Source: Massilia sp. PAMC28688 (GTDB lineage: Bacteria > Pseudomonadota > Gammaproteobacteria > Burkholderiales > Burkholderiaceae_D). Taken from it: 64,000 nt of DNA. This document shows positions 53,743 to 63,670 of this stretch, piece after piece (position 1 is the first letter of the stretch; each line of letters begins with the position of its first letter). The position numbers were made by a program, and so were the translations under genes. The notes under the pieces were generated by a model. The model was not told the origin of the DNA. It was given only the letters and a program-made list of their open reading frames with translations, and searched no databases. Location: positions 1,550,001 to 1,614,000 of the forward strand of contig NZ_CP080378.1 in NCBI RefSeq assembly GCF_019443445.1, given 5' to 3'.

Positions 53743-56568
53743 ATGCCGAACAACGCCCTCATGCGTTTGCACAGCCTACTCGGCGCGCTGACCCAGGACA
53801 CTCGCCTGCTGCAGCTTGCTACCCCGCTGGCCATGCTAGTGCCGGAATGCGTGCGCGGCGAAGAGGGCATCGACCAGGGCTTCCGCTTGACCGTCAGTGC
53901 GCTGTCGCCGGATGCCGGGATCGCCCTCAAATCCCTGATCGGCCAGCCGGCCCTGCTGCAGCTGCTGACCGCTCACAGCCGCGACGCGCTGCGTCCCTTC
54001 CACGGCTACATCACGGCTGCGGAAATGAGCGGGGCTAACGGCGGCCTGGCCCGTTACCTGCTCACCATCGAACCGTGGACCCGGTTTCTCGAGCACGGGC
54101 GCGACAGCCGCATCTTCCAGGATATGACGGTGTTCGACATCCTCGACACCGTGTTCGCCTCCTGGCAGGGCAAGGGCAAGCTGGCGCCGCAGTGGCGCTT
54201 CGACATTGCCCGGCGCGACATCTATCCGGTGCGCAGCCTGACTACGCAATATCAGGAAAGCGACATGGCCTTTGCCTCGCGCCTGATGAGCGAGGAAGGC
54301 CTGTTTCATTATTTCGAGCATGCCGGCGCCCCCGGATCGCCGGCGCTCGGTCAGCACACGATGGTCATTGCAGACCACAACGGCAGCTTCCAGCCCAATG
54401 TCCAGTCGAGCATTGACTTCACCCAGTCCAGCGCCGTCATGAAGCGCGATGGCCTGGACAGGTGGCGCACCGAGCTGCGCCAGCAGGCCGACAGTGTCGA
54501 AGTGCTGAGCTGGGACTACCGCCGCAACAGCGCCCGCAGCGCTGCGGCAACCGCCGGCCAGGCCGGCCTGCCGGCTGTGCGCGAAGCACTGGGGCCGTAC
54601 GCCTTCGAGACAGCAGACCAGGGCCAGCGGCTGGTCGACAACCTGGTGCAGTCGCTGGGCGCCAGGCGCAAAGTCCATGTGGGGGCCGGCACCGTGCGTA
54701 CGCTCGCCCCGGGCACCACTTTCGCCCTGCACGGCCATGCCGTGCATGACGCCGCGCCCGATGACGACGCCCGCACCTTCGTGGTCACGCGCGTGGTGCA
54801 CCTGATGCACAACAACCTCAGTGCGGAGCTCAGAAGCGAAGTGAGCGAGCGCCTGCCCGTGAGCAGCCTGGAACAAGCCATTGGCCGCGATGCCAGCCAC
54901 AGCCTGCATGCGGTGGGGACCGAGCAAGGCGAGCGTCCCTTGTACCGGGTGCGCATCGACGCCATCCATGCTGGCGTGCCGTATCGCGGCAGCGTGCTTG
55001 ATGACCATGGCGCGCTGCGCTTTCCGCGCCCGACCGTGCGAGGCCAGCAAACGGCCATCGTGGTGGGCGCACTCGGTAATTCCGTGCATACCGACCGCGA
55101 CCATCGCATCAAGGTGCAGTTCCACTGGCAGCGCGGGGTGCAAAGCCACAGCCGCCTGGTCCACGGTGCCCCGGATGGCCACACCGGTGCGCCGGGCGAC
55201 GACAGCGCCGGCACCTGGGTGCGGGTGGCCACGCCCATGGCGCCGGTGGCCGGTGCCAACTGGGGCAGCAGCGCCCTGCCGCGCGTGGGCCAGGAAGTGC
55301 TGGTCGATTACCTGGAAGGCGATATCGACCGCCCGGTCGTGATTGGCTGCCTGTACAACGGCCAAGGCCAGGATGACGCCGCTGGCAACCAGGTGGCTGG
55401 CGGCGCAGGTGCCAGCACCGGCAATGCCCCGGTGTGGTTCCCCGGCAGCGGCGGCGCGCATGCACATCCGGCGTCCCTGTCCGGCTTCAAGTCCCAGGCC
55501 ATGGCGGCGAGCCAGGGCGGCAGCGGCGCCTACAGCCAGCTGGTGTTTGACGACACGGCCGGCAAGGCGCGTGTAGTGCTGCAGCGCCACGCGGCGGCCC
55601 ATCGCGGCACCGACGAGCTTAATCTGGGCCAGCTGCGCCACCAGTGCGACAATGAACACCTGGCCCCGGCCGGCTTCGGCGCCGAGCTCAAGAGCGAACA
55701 CAGCGCCGCCGTGCGCGCCGGCAGCGGCTTGCTGCTGTCAAGCCACGGGCGTAGCGGCGACAGCGCGGCCCAGCTTGATTCGCGCGAAGCACTGTCGCAA
55801 ATCCAGGCCAGTACCACTTTGCTCTCCGACATGGCGAGCACCGCGCAAAAGCATAACGCGAAGCTCAAGGATGCAGAGCAGGCCGATGAAGCCGCACCCG
55901 ACAAGCTGCCTGCAATCGAGGCAATGGCCGCCAGCGGCGCCGTTGTTGCCGCCATCGGCAGCGGCGGCGGCAAGGGCGATGCGGGCGGTGCGGGCGAGGC
56001 CATTGCCTACAGCAAGCCACAGCTGCAGTTATCCAGCGCGGCCGGCATTGCCGCCTCCACGCCCGCTGCCGTGGTAATCAGCGCAGGCAATACCAGCGCC
56101 ATCGTGGCCGGACAAGACATCAATTGCGTTTCGCAAGCCAACAGCCATTTTCTGACCGGGAGCGGCATCAGCCTGTTCACTTATGGCAAAGCCAGCAGCG
56201 CGGACAAGCCCAACCAGGAGACCGGCATCCGCCTGCATGCGGCTAGTGGCAAGGTCAGCACGCAGAGCCAGTCGGGCGCGGCCAGCCTGACGGCCGACAA
56301 GGCCATCACGGTCGCAAGCGTGACAAAGAGCGTGACCGTGGGTGCCGGCAAGCATGTCATGCTGACCGCCCAGGGCGCCTTCATCAAGCTCGAAGGCGGC
56401 AACATCATGATCCACGGACCGGGCAAGATGGAGTTCAAGGCCAGCAAGAAGGAGCTGACGGGGCCCAAAAGCGCGAGCCAGAAGCTGACATTGCCGCCGC
56501 CCGGTAAGCTAGCGCAATGCCCGGCCAAGCTCGACGCAGCCGGCAGCGGCGGCGCCAGTGCAATTTAG
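53743..56568 (+). CDS. vgrG: Type VI secretion tip protein VgrG
   Basis: 941 residues. The gp27-like N-terminal part (about 1-370; ESDMAFASRLMSEEGLFHYFEH) is followed by the gp5-like OB-fold (about 435-545; KVQFHWQRG, WVRVATPMA, GQEVLVDYLEGDIDRPVVIG) and a long C-terminal region with DUF2345 (about 590-850). No enzymatic fusion domain is evident at the tail end, so it looks like a structural spike that carries the separate effector coded downstream. Confidence 0.92.
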   Translation: MPNNALMRLHSLLGALTQDTRLLQLATPLAMLVPECVRGEEGIDQGFRLTVSALSPDAGIALKSLIGQPALLQLLTAHSRDALRPFHGYITAAEMSGANGGLARYLLTIEPWTRFLEHGRDSRIFQDMTVFDILDTVFASWQGKGKLAPQWRFDIARRDIYPVRSLTTQYQESDMAFASRLMSEEGLFHYFEHAGAPGSPALGQHTMVIADHNGSFQPNVQSSIDFTQSSAVMKRDGLDRWRTELRQQADSVEVLSWDYRRNSARSAAATAGQAGLPAVREALGPYAFETADQGQRLVDNLVQSLGARRKVHVGAGTVRTLAPGTTFALHGHAVHDAAPDDDARTFVVTRVVHLMHNNLSAELRSEVSERLPVSSLEQAIGRDASHSLHAVGTEQGERPLYRVRIDAIHAGVPYRGSVLDDHGALRFPRPTVRGQQTAIVVGALGNSVHTDRDHRIKVQFHWQRGVQSHSRLVHGAPDGHTGAPGDDSAGTWVRVATPMAPVAGANWGSSALPRVGQEVLVDYLEGDIDRPVVIGCLYNGQGQDDAAGNQVAGGAGASTGNAPVWFPGSGGAHAHPASLSGFKSQAMAASQGGSGAYSQLVFDDTAGKARVVLQRHAAAHRGTDELNLGQLRHQCDNEHLAPAGFGAELKSEHSAAVRAGSGLLLSSHGRSGDSAAQLDSREALSQIQASTTLLSDMASTAQKHNAKLKDAEQADEAAPDKLPAIEAMAASGAVVAAIGSGGGKGDAGGAGEAIAYSKPQLQLSSAAGIAASTPAAVVISAGNTSAIVAGQDINCVSQANSHFLTGSGISLFTYGKASSADKPNQETGIRLHAASGKVSTQSQSGAASLTADKAITVASVTKSVTVGAGKHVMLTAQGAFIKLEGGNIMIHGPGKMEFKASKKELTGPKSASQKLTLPPPGKLAQCPAKLDAAGSGGASAI

Positions 56569-56580
56569 ACGACTGCGCTG

Positions 56581-57579
56581 ATGGATGCCACCATGCGCTC
56601 CGCCACGCTGGGCCAGTTGGGCCAGGCCCTGGACCAGCCGCTCTCGATCTACCTGCTGGTCGACCCCATGCTGGGTGAGCCCCTGCCCGGCTTGAACACC
56701 GCGGACAGCGGCGATGTGGATGCATTGCGCCAGGCAGCCTGGCAGCGCGAGGTGGCCACCATCCCCCTGCATCCCTCGGTCAGCCTGGACCCGTACCAGT
56801 ATCCTTACCTGGTTAATATGAACGGGCTGGATGACCCGACGCTGGAGTTGTCGCTGGAAATCGCGCACGAGGAGCGCAGCGACGGCCTGGACGCCGGTTT
56901 GGCCGGCGAAGGCGGGGCCGCCCTGCGCATCGGCGGCTGGCTGCAAACCAGCATGCACATGGATCAGCTGGCCACGCAGCTGTCGTCGCTGCTGCGGGTC
57001 AATACCGAAGCGCGCACCAGCGCTACCTATCTGCGCCTGGTGGACCGGCGCGTGCTGGCCCTGCTGCGCAGCGCTGCCGGCGACGACGCCGTGCGTGCGC
57101 AGTTCGGCCGGCTGCACAGCTGGACTTACCTCGATTCGCTCGGCACCCTGGCCAGCCTGTGCAGCGCGGGCGAGGCCGCTGCACCACTGCGCCTGTCGGC
57201 GGCCGAGTGGGAGCAAATGGCGCTGGGCGCCACACTGCACCGCACGCTACGCCAGTGGCTGGGGGAGATGCAGCGGCGCGCGCTGCCGGTAGCAGAAGAT
57301 GAGGCGGCCCTGTTCCGCCGCGCCGCCCACGCGCTGATCGGCGCCCGCGCACTGGCTGCCCAGTTGCCGCACCGCTTTCGCGAGCAGCATGACCTGACCA
57401 CATGGGCGGCACTGTCCATGCTGCACCCGGGTCTGTGGGACCACGACAATATCCGGCAACTGATGAGGCGGGCCGCGAGCGAGCAGGAAGAGTCGGACCG
57501 TCTTGTCTATCTGGTGGCAGATATCGAACAATTGATGGCCGCCAATGCGGAAGGCGCGCGCGCCCCTTCCATCGGTTAA
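56581..57579 (+). CDS. DUF4123-type T6SS effector adaptor
   Basis: 332 residues, no signal peptide. The start SIYLLVDPMLGEPLPGL is the DUF4123 lead, and the position between vgrG and a VasX-like effector is the usual one for Tap/TEC chaperones that load effectors onto VgrG. The rest is helical with an acidic tail. It begins 12 bases after the vgrG stop. Confidence 0.8.
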   Translation: MDATMRSATLGQLGQALDQPLSIYLLVDPMLGEPLPGLNTADSGDVDALRQAAWQREVATIPLHPSVSLDPYQYPYLVNMNGLDDPTLELSLEIAHEERSDGLDAGLAGEGGAALRIGGWLQTSMHMDQLATQLSSLLRVNTEARTSATYLRLVDRRVLALLRSAAGDDAVRAQFGRLHSWTYLDSLGTLASLCSAGEAAAPLRLSAAEWEQMALGATLHRTLRQWLGEMQRRALPVAEDEAALFRRAAHALIGARALAAQLPHRFREQHDLTTWAALSMLHPGLWDHDNIRQLMRRAASEQEESDRLVYLVADIEQLMAANAEGARAPSIG

Positions 57580-57591
57580 TTCAGGAATAGT

Positions 57592-60500
57592 ATGCAAGAG
57601 AAGAAACAACAAGGCTGCAACAAGTGCAACAAGGCCACGCTGGCGCTGCTGCTGTTGCGGCCCTCGCCGGTGGCCAAGTACAAGCCACTGGTACCAGGCG
57701 GCGCGGCCACCGTCGGCATCCCGACCGAGAAGATTGCCAGCATCGTGCCGGCTAAGCAGCCTACCCAGTCGCGCTTTGCCCTGCGCCTGCTGCGCGCTGG
57801 CTATGTGCATGTGTATATTCCCAAGCCACCAGCAGGCGTGCCCGAGTGGACGCGCTACCGCATCACGGAAGATGCCGATCTTGTCACCGAGCAGAACGCG
57901 CTGTTCAAGCAGCCAGAGGCGCGCGTGAAGTGTTTTGAGGACGGCCATAGCCGGATGGGCATGAAGCTGTTGCCCATTCCCCAGGCGCATCTGATTGACG
58001 GCGTGTGGATCGCCTTCAGCGCCAACTTGTGGGATGCCAAACTGCGCGCCAGCATCAAGAAAACCTTGCCGGCGATGGCCGCCGGCGCCGCGACACCAGC
58101 TGGCCTGCCCATGCAGTTCGTGGCCATCGGCGGCGGCTCGGCCTGTACTTTCGAACCGACCGCGGCGGCTTTGAGAGCCTATCTGCTGGAATCGACCATC
58201 AACACGCTCAAGATTGGTGCGGACAGGGAAAACGACTTCACCTTCACCTCCATCGCAGGCGAAGTGGAGCAGATGGCCAGCGTCATGGTCAAGGCCGCTG
58301 CATGCCACAAGGTCGCGTCCATCAAACCGCAGGCAGTGATTCTGGCCGACCCGGTCGGCGTGGCTGCTGAGCTCAACACGATTCGCCTGCGCCGCGCCAT
58401 GCTCATGCGCGCGGAAGCGGCCCTGCCGTACAACGTGCATGCCCACAACAGCATGAGCATCGTGGACGGCATGAAAAGGAATATGGTGGACGCGGCCTAT
58501 GGCGAAAGTCTCGGCAAGATCAGCCCGATCAAGAACAAGCGCGACGTCATGCGCGGCAAGTACCCAATAGGGACCAAGTTCTACGTCCTCAACGATGCCG
58601 AGCGCGCCCAGATGCTGGCGCGGCACAACGGTTCGTCCCAATATGCCCACATGAAGGCCCACCTGGCGCGCAATGTGTACGGCCGCCTCATCTACCCTGA
58701 CCAGAAGGCGCGCCAGCTAGCCTGGGCTGAGGAAAAATCACGCCAGACCTGGGAAAAGATGGCGCCTTATTATGATGAAGTGGCACGCGAGAAGTGGCTC
58801 AAGACATTTGAAGAGGACATGAAGGTCAAGCATTACGACCAGCTTGAAAAGATGGAAGAGGACTGGTGGGCCGCCGTCGAGGATGCTAAGACCAAAGCCT
58901 ATTTCGCCCTGCACTTTTGCGAAAATGATCCGAACAGCCCGCTTCAGTGCCATTCGCCCGGCCTCACTTATACCCGCGAAAGCAATCATATTCATGTTCC
59001 GGGCCCCATCACGACCGGCAAAGTGCTGGGCAGCTATGTGAAGCTGCTCGAAGGCAGCTTCTTGAACGAGAGTTCGGTTGCCTTGCGAGCGCTGGCAGCC
59101 AACCAGGACCGCTTTCTGCGCGCTTTCGAAGTGCTCACGGGCGACCCCAACAAGGAAGTCAAAGAAGACCCGAACAAGCAGGATGGCGCCGGCAACCTGG
59201 GCGGCATGCGCGACAAGACCTTCGACATCCTCAAGGAAGTGGGCGCCGTCAAGAAATATAGCTGGATGGGCCACGGCATGGCTTTTTATGGCCTGGGGAT
59301 GATGACCGCCATGTCCGCGGGCCTGGTAAGTGCCGCACTCAAGCATCCCATTGGACAGGCCCAGATTCGGAAAATGCAGTACTTGTGGGGAGTGCGCCAG
59401 AGCATGGAATATCTGGCTGATGCCAGGCTGAACGACTCCGCCAACGCACGCGCGCCCAAGGTGGCAGTGCTGATCAGGATGAGTATCACGGCCCAGCAGG
59501 CAATTGACATCCGCAATACGCGCTCGCCCGTCAACAACCAGAATCTGGGCGTTGGCGAAGCCGAACTCAACGCGAAGCTGGCCGCCGGTGAACGGGTGCC
59601 GCTGACCCTGCTGACCGACACTGAAGCACTGGCCGCAGAAGGCAACGATCCGCTCAAGCTGGCGCAGAAGGCGGACGTCGGCGAGGTCAAGATGGCCGGG
59701 GCGACGGCACACGCCTTGGGCAGTGCCGGCGCCGCTCGCATCCTGAACGCGGACGACTACGTGCGCATCGCCCAGCGCAACCAGACCTTAACCACTGAGT
59801 CCCTCACAAAACTACGCAAGGCCATGGCCAACCCGTGGGGCAAAGGCATTAACGCCATGTTCACCTCGCTGGACGGCCGTCTTGCAATCGGTGTCATCGC
59901 CGTTCAGACCCTGGGCGTGATGCACGGTTGGGAAGCCTACAAGAGAGAAACGGTGGCGGAAAAAAAATTGGCAGCGCGCACTGGCCTGCTGGACAGTGCA
60001 TTTGGCCTTTCCGGTGGGCTTTTTCAGCTGTTGGCGATTGGTTCAGAGGTCAGCACAGCGTCCAGAGCGATGATGGTTACGGGTGCCGCTGCTACTGCAG
60101 GCGGCGACGCTGTTGCCAAATCATTGACCTTGGTTGCTTTCAAGTCCCTTGCCAACCTGGCGGGTATCGCTGGCGGGGCAATCAGTTATTTTGCAAACAA
60201 GGACTCCGCTAAAAAAGCGAAGGACGACAAGGATGCAACCGTCACTTTTTTTTACTCAGCATCGGCAGCTGCTTTTACATTGACCTCGGTTACTACGGGC
60301 CTGGTCATGGCGGGTCAAATTGCCGCGACGAGCGCGGCACGCGCAGTAGTACCAGTCATTGTCACCACTGCCGCAAAGCGGCTCGGGGCCACAGGACTCG
60401 GGGTGGTACTTGGCGTGACCGTCACCGTGTCGGGCCTGGCGTTTTTCTTTCTTATCGCTGGAGTCTCGTTGCAAATTGGCGCTATCCTGCTCACTCCGAC

Positions 60501-60699
60501 CCAGCTGCAGCGCTGGATCAGCCGCTCATACTTCGGCAAGGACCGTAATTTCATTATCACTGGCGGGGACCGCCGCGAGGACAGCTTCAGTCATGGAGAC
60601 TGGAAAGCCGAGTTTGAAGCATTTTCCCAAGCAGTTGGGTTGAGCGCCCAGGAAGCCAATCAGATCAGCGCAACACTTGAATCAAAGGAAATGCCATGA
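57592..60699 (+). CDS. VasX-like T6SS pore-forming effector
   Basis: 1035 residues. The N-terminal CNKCNKATLALLLLRPSPVA resembles the CxxC lead of the VasX N-terminal region. A long soluble middle follows, with a charged segment (about 370-430). The C-terminal 300 residues hold several hydrophobic segments (about 560-585, 765-780, 800-830, 850-870, 880-900, 915-935, 940-965), the layout of colicin-like membrane-active toxins. VasX from Vibrio cholerae permeabilises inner membranes. Its stop overlaps the first immunity gene (ATGA). Confidence 0.82.
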   Translation: MQEKKQQGCNKCNKATLALLLLRPSPVAKYKPLVPGGAATVGIPTEKIASIVPAKQPTQSRFALRLLRAGYVHVYIPKPPAGVPEWTRYRITEDADLVTEQNALFKQPEARVKCFEDGHSRMGMKLLPIPQAHLIDGVWIAFSANLWDAKLRASIKKTLPAMAAGAATPAGLPMQFVAIGGGSACTFEPTAAALRAYLLESTINTLKIGADRENDFTFTSIAGEVEQMASVMVKAAACHKVASIKPQAVILADPVGVAAELNTIRLRRAMLMRAEAALPYNVHAHNSMSIVDGMKRNMVDAAYGESLGKISPIKNKRDVMRGKYPIGTKFYVLNDAERAQMLARHNGSSQYAHMKAHLARNVYGRLIYPDQKARQLAWAEEKSRQTWEKMAPYYDEVAREKWLKTFEEDMKVKHYDQLEKMEEDWWAAVEDAKTKAYFALHFCENDPNSPLQCHSPGLTYTRESNHIHVPGPITTGKVLGSYVKLLEGSFLNESSVALRALAANQDRFLRAFEVLTGDPNKEVKEDPNKQDGAGNLGGMRDKTFDILKEVGAVKKYSWMGHGMAFYGLGMMTAMSAGLVSAALKHPIGQAQIRKMQYLWGVRQSMEYLADARLNDSANARAPKVAVLIRMSITAQQAIDIRNTRSPVNNQNLGVGEAELNAKLAAGERVPLTLLTDTEALAAEGNDPLKLAQKADVGEVKMAGATAHALGSAGAARILNADDYVRIAQRNQTLTTESLTKLRKAMANPWGKGINAMFTSLDGRLAIGVIAVQTLGVMHGWEAYKRETVAEKKLAARTGLLDSAFGLSGGLFQLLAIGSEVSTASRAMMVTGAAATAGGDAVAKSLTLVAFKSLANLAGIAGGAISYFANKDSAKKAKDDKDATVTFFYSASAAAFTLTSVTTGLVMAGQIAATSAARAVVPVIVTTAAKRLGATGLGVVLGVTVTVSGLAFFFLIAGVSLQIGAILLTPTQLQRWISRSYFGKDRNFIITGGDRREDSFSHGDWKAEFEAFSQAVGLSAQEANQISATLESKEMP

Positions 60700-61685
60700 A
60701 GTTGTCTGACCCAGTAGCGCCAGTTAACGGCAAGGGTAATTTTGTCCCCCCAATAGAAGGGATTGGTAGTGGCCGCCTGATCAGCCGTTTCAAACGGAAC
60801 CAGCCAGCGAGCGAGCAAACACGGGCTTTTGGACTTATCAAAAATACATATCAAGACGCGATCGAGTACAAAACGGTTCCGGCCCAGGTGCGCGGCTTAA
60901 TTTTCCTTTTTGGTTTAGCAGGCGCGCTGGTACCGATTTTCGGCGTTCCAACGATGTATGCAGAGCTCGTCGAGCATGATAATCCGAGCAAATTCGATTA
61001 CGCTTTCATGGCCATTCTTGCCGCGATTGCGTTGTTCACCGGCCTGGTACTTGTGTACACTGCTCGTCTGGAGTTTTTTCGCCCTATTGACGAGCCGGTA
61101 ATCTTCGACCGGAAGAACAGAAAGATTTACCGCGTTTTTCGGGCGGTCCAGCCCGGCGTCAAAGGACTGTTTCAGCGTTGGCCATTGCAAACTGCTGAAC
61201 ATCGCTGGGATACAATAACGGGCGAATACCGTGTGACAATCACGCCCACGGGCTCGACGGTCTCAGCATCCCATGCGCTGCATTTCGTGGCGGTGGAGCG
61301 GCAGGGCGAGTCAACTTTGCTGCAGGATTTCCAAGTCGCAAATCCCCTGCTACTTGGCGAGTTCACCATTGGGCCTTTTTGGGAACACATCCGGCGCTTC
61401 ATGGAAGAGAGTGGGCCCCATGTTCCTTCAACCGAAGCGGTAAATGTGGAACCTGTGCCTTCATCCCTGTGGCAGAGCCTGGGTGCGGTCGGGCCATTCG
61501 GGCCAAACTATTTCAAATGGTGGCGAACCAATACAACCGCTACGGTTTTCATGCACCTTTTTATCTGGTTGGTGCTGCCATTCTCGCTAGTCTGGGCGGT
61601 ATTGAACTGGCTCAGTTATGCCACAGCTACTTCAGTCCATTGGCCAGCTAGCGTCATCGAAGCGATCGGGCCTGCGAATGAATGA
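60696..61685 (+). CDS. Probable immunity membrane protein, copy 1
   Basis: 329 residues with two membrane helices close together (about 65-88 and 101-122), a cytoplasmic or periplasmic folded domain (about 125-270) and one or two C-terminal helices (about 285-308). The layout and the four-base overlap with the effector stop suggest it neutralises the VasX-like toxin in the membrane, as TsiV2 does for VasX. It resembles DUF6708-type proteins from memory. No sequence similarity to a characterised immunity protein could be checked. Confidence 0.72.
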   Translation: MKLSDPVAPVNGKGNFVPPIEGIGSGRLISRFKRNQPASEQTRAFGLIKNTYQDAIEYKTVPAQVRGLIFLFGLAGALVPIFGVPTMYAELVEHDNPSKFDYAFMAILAAIALFTGLVLVYTARLEFFRPIDEPVIFDRKNRKIYRVFRAVQPGVKGLFQRWPLQTAEHRWDTITGEYRVTITPTGSTVSASHALHFVAVERQGESTLLQDFQVANPLLLGEFTIGPFWEHIRRFMEESGPHVPSTEAVNVEPVPSSLWQSLGAVGPFGPNYFKWWRTNTTATVFMHLFIWLVLPFSLVWAVLNWLSYATATSVHWPASVIEAIGPANE

Positions 61686-61797
61686 ATCGATCACCTGCAC
61701 GGCCGTTTGCACGGAGCCAAGTGGATAACACTGATATATCGAACGCGCGTAGAAGACACCTGCCCCTGTTCTATTATCCTCAACAGTCAGGTCAGGC

Positions 61798-62790
61798 ATG
61801 AATCGCCCTTCCCGCTCTTCTCGGGCCAAAGCGTCCAACCGCGTCCTCAGAGAGCCCCTTGTCAAAGGGCTGGGCAGTGGCCGCCTTGTCATCAGCTTTC
61901 TACGCGGACAGCGTGCCAGCGATTACGCCCTGGCGTTCGGTCTGATCAAGCGGACTTACCAGCAGGCCATCGAGTACCGGACCGTGCCGGCCCAGGTACG
62001 CGGACTCACTTTCCTGCTCGGCCTCGCAGGCGGCGCGCTGCCCATTGGCGGTGCGCTGATGACGTTCGCCGACATTGCCGAACGCGGACAGTTCGGCAAA
62101 TTTGACTTCGCAATGATTGCATTTCTGACGGTGCTGACGACATGCGGGGCCCTCTTGCTCGTCTACGCGGCCCGGCTTGAGTTTTTCCGGCCAACCGACG
62201 AACCCGTCATCTTTGACCGCAAGAGCCGCAAGATCTACCGCCTGTATCGCGCTGTTGAACCGGGACTCAAGGGCCTGTTCAAACCATGGCCTCTGCGCAC
62301 CGCAGAGCACGACTGGGATGACGTGACGGGAGAATACCGCGTCATCATCACGCCCACCGGCGCCACTATATCGGCATCCCATGCGCTGCACTTTGTCGCG
62401 GCAAGGCGGCAGGGCGGGGCAACGCTGGTCGAGGATTTTCAGGTGGCCAACCCATTGCTGCTGGGCGAGTTGACGGTGGCGTTATTTTGGGAACACATTC
62501 GCCGTTTCATGGAAGAAGATGGCCCCCATGTGCCGCCGTCCGAGAGCGTCCACGTGGAAGCGGTGCCCTCTTCCCTGTGGCAAAGCATCGGCGCCGTCGG
62601 GCCATTCGGTCCCAATTACCTGCGCTGGTGGCGCACCAGTCCGGTGGTGACCGGCTTTATGCACCTGTTCATCTGGCTGGTGCTGCCCTTCACGATGGTC
62701 TGGGCCATTCTCAACTGGCTGAGCTACGCCACTTCCGTCCCGGTGCAATGGCCGGCCGAAGTCGTTGAAAGCATTGGTCCGGCAAATTGA
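61798..62790 (+). CDS. Probable immunity membrane protein, copy 2
   Basis: A 330-residue paralogue of copy 1, alike over the full length (QAIEYRTVPAQVRGL, LEFFRPTDEPVIFDRK, LWQSIGAVGPFGPNY). It lies 112 bases downstream of copy 1. It may protect against a variant toxin of neighbouring strains; that is inference. Confidence 0.72.
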   Translation: MNRPSRSSRAKASNRVLREPLVKGLGSGRLVISFLRGQRASDYALAFGLIKRTYQQAIEYRTVPAQVRGLTFLLGLAGGALPIGGALMTFADIAERGQFGKFDFAMIAFLTVLTTCGALLLVYAARLEFFRPTDEPVIFDRKSRKIYRLYRAVEPGLKGLFKPWPLRTAEHDWDDVTGEYRVIITPTGATISASHALHFVAARRQGGATLVEDFQVANPLLLGELTVALFWEHIRRFMEEDGPHVPPSESVHVEAVPSSLWQSIGAVGPFGPNYLRWWRTSPVVTGFMHLFIWLVLPFTMVWAILNWLSYATSVPVQWPAEVVESIGPAN

Positions 62791-63577
62791 CGAGCAAGCG
62801 GCCATCAAGTAGAAAGCCGCCGGCTTCGGCGAAGGACAGGCAACCCGAGCCCGAGCCTCGGAGCGGACGCTTGATTAAATCTTTCAAACGCGGCGAGCCT
62901 GCCAGTCCAGGAGCCACAGCTTTTGGCCTCGTCAAACGAACCTATCGCGATGCAATCGAATACAGAACGATCCCTGCGCAAGTGCGCGGCCTGGTTTTCC
63001 TGTCCGGCTTGGCCGGAGCGTTTCTGCCTATCATCGGGTGCCGAGGATGGTGGCGAATATCGTCGCGCACAGTGAGCTGGACAAGTTTGACTTTGTGATA
63101 CTGGCATTTCTGGCCGGCGTGACGGTATGCACCATCCCATGCGCTGCATTTCGTGGCGGTGGCGAGGCAGCGCGAGTCAACTCTGCTACAGGATTTCCAA
63201 GTCGCAAATCCCTGCTACTTGGCGAGTTCACCAATGGATCTTTTTCGGAAGACATTCGGCGCTCCATGGAAGTGAATGAACCTCACGTTCCGCCAACTGA
63301 AGCCATAAATGTAAAACCCGTGCCTTCATCCCTTGGCAGAGTCTGGGGGCGGTCGGCCCTTTCGGCAGAGCATGGGTGCAATTGGCCCTTTGGCCCCAAC
63401 TACCTGACATGGTGGCGGACCAATACGGCGGCTACTGTGATACTGCACTGTTCAGCTAAATATATCTGCCGTTTTCGTTGGTATGCGCTAGCTTCAACTG
63501 GCTCAGCTATGCCACCGCCTTCCCGGTGCAGTGGCCCGCGCAAATCGTCGAAGCCATCGGGCTGCTGCCCGGCTTGA
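62787..63577 (+). pseudogene. Probable immunity protein, copy 3, decayed
   Basis: A third copy, broken. The first frame (62787-63098) reads GRLIKSFKRGEPAS and YRDAIEYRTIPAQVRGL and then loses frame near 63040. The next frame reads LDKFDFVILAFLAGVTVC. About 60 codons before the SHALHF block are missing, and two further shifts follow. The stretch 63127-63240 is nearly identical in DNA to copy 1 (61266-61376), while the first part is equally distant from both copies. Confidence 0.8.
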
Positions 63578-63630
63578 GGGTGCGGGCGTGCACGCTCCCT
63601 GACCGATCTTTGACGAAACTGCGCTCGAAA

Positions 63631-63656
63631 AAAAACCCGCCGAGGCGGGTTTTTTC
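63631..63656. terminator. Bidirectional intrinsic terminator
   Basis: AAACCCGCC / GGCGGGTTT stem with a short loop, an A-run on the left and a T-run on the right. It serves the end of the T6SS cassette and the minus-strand outer-membrane gene. Confidence 0.88.
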
Positions 63657-63670
63657 TTGTGCGGCAAATA

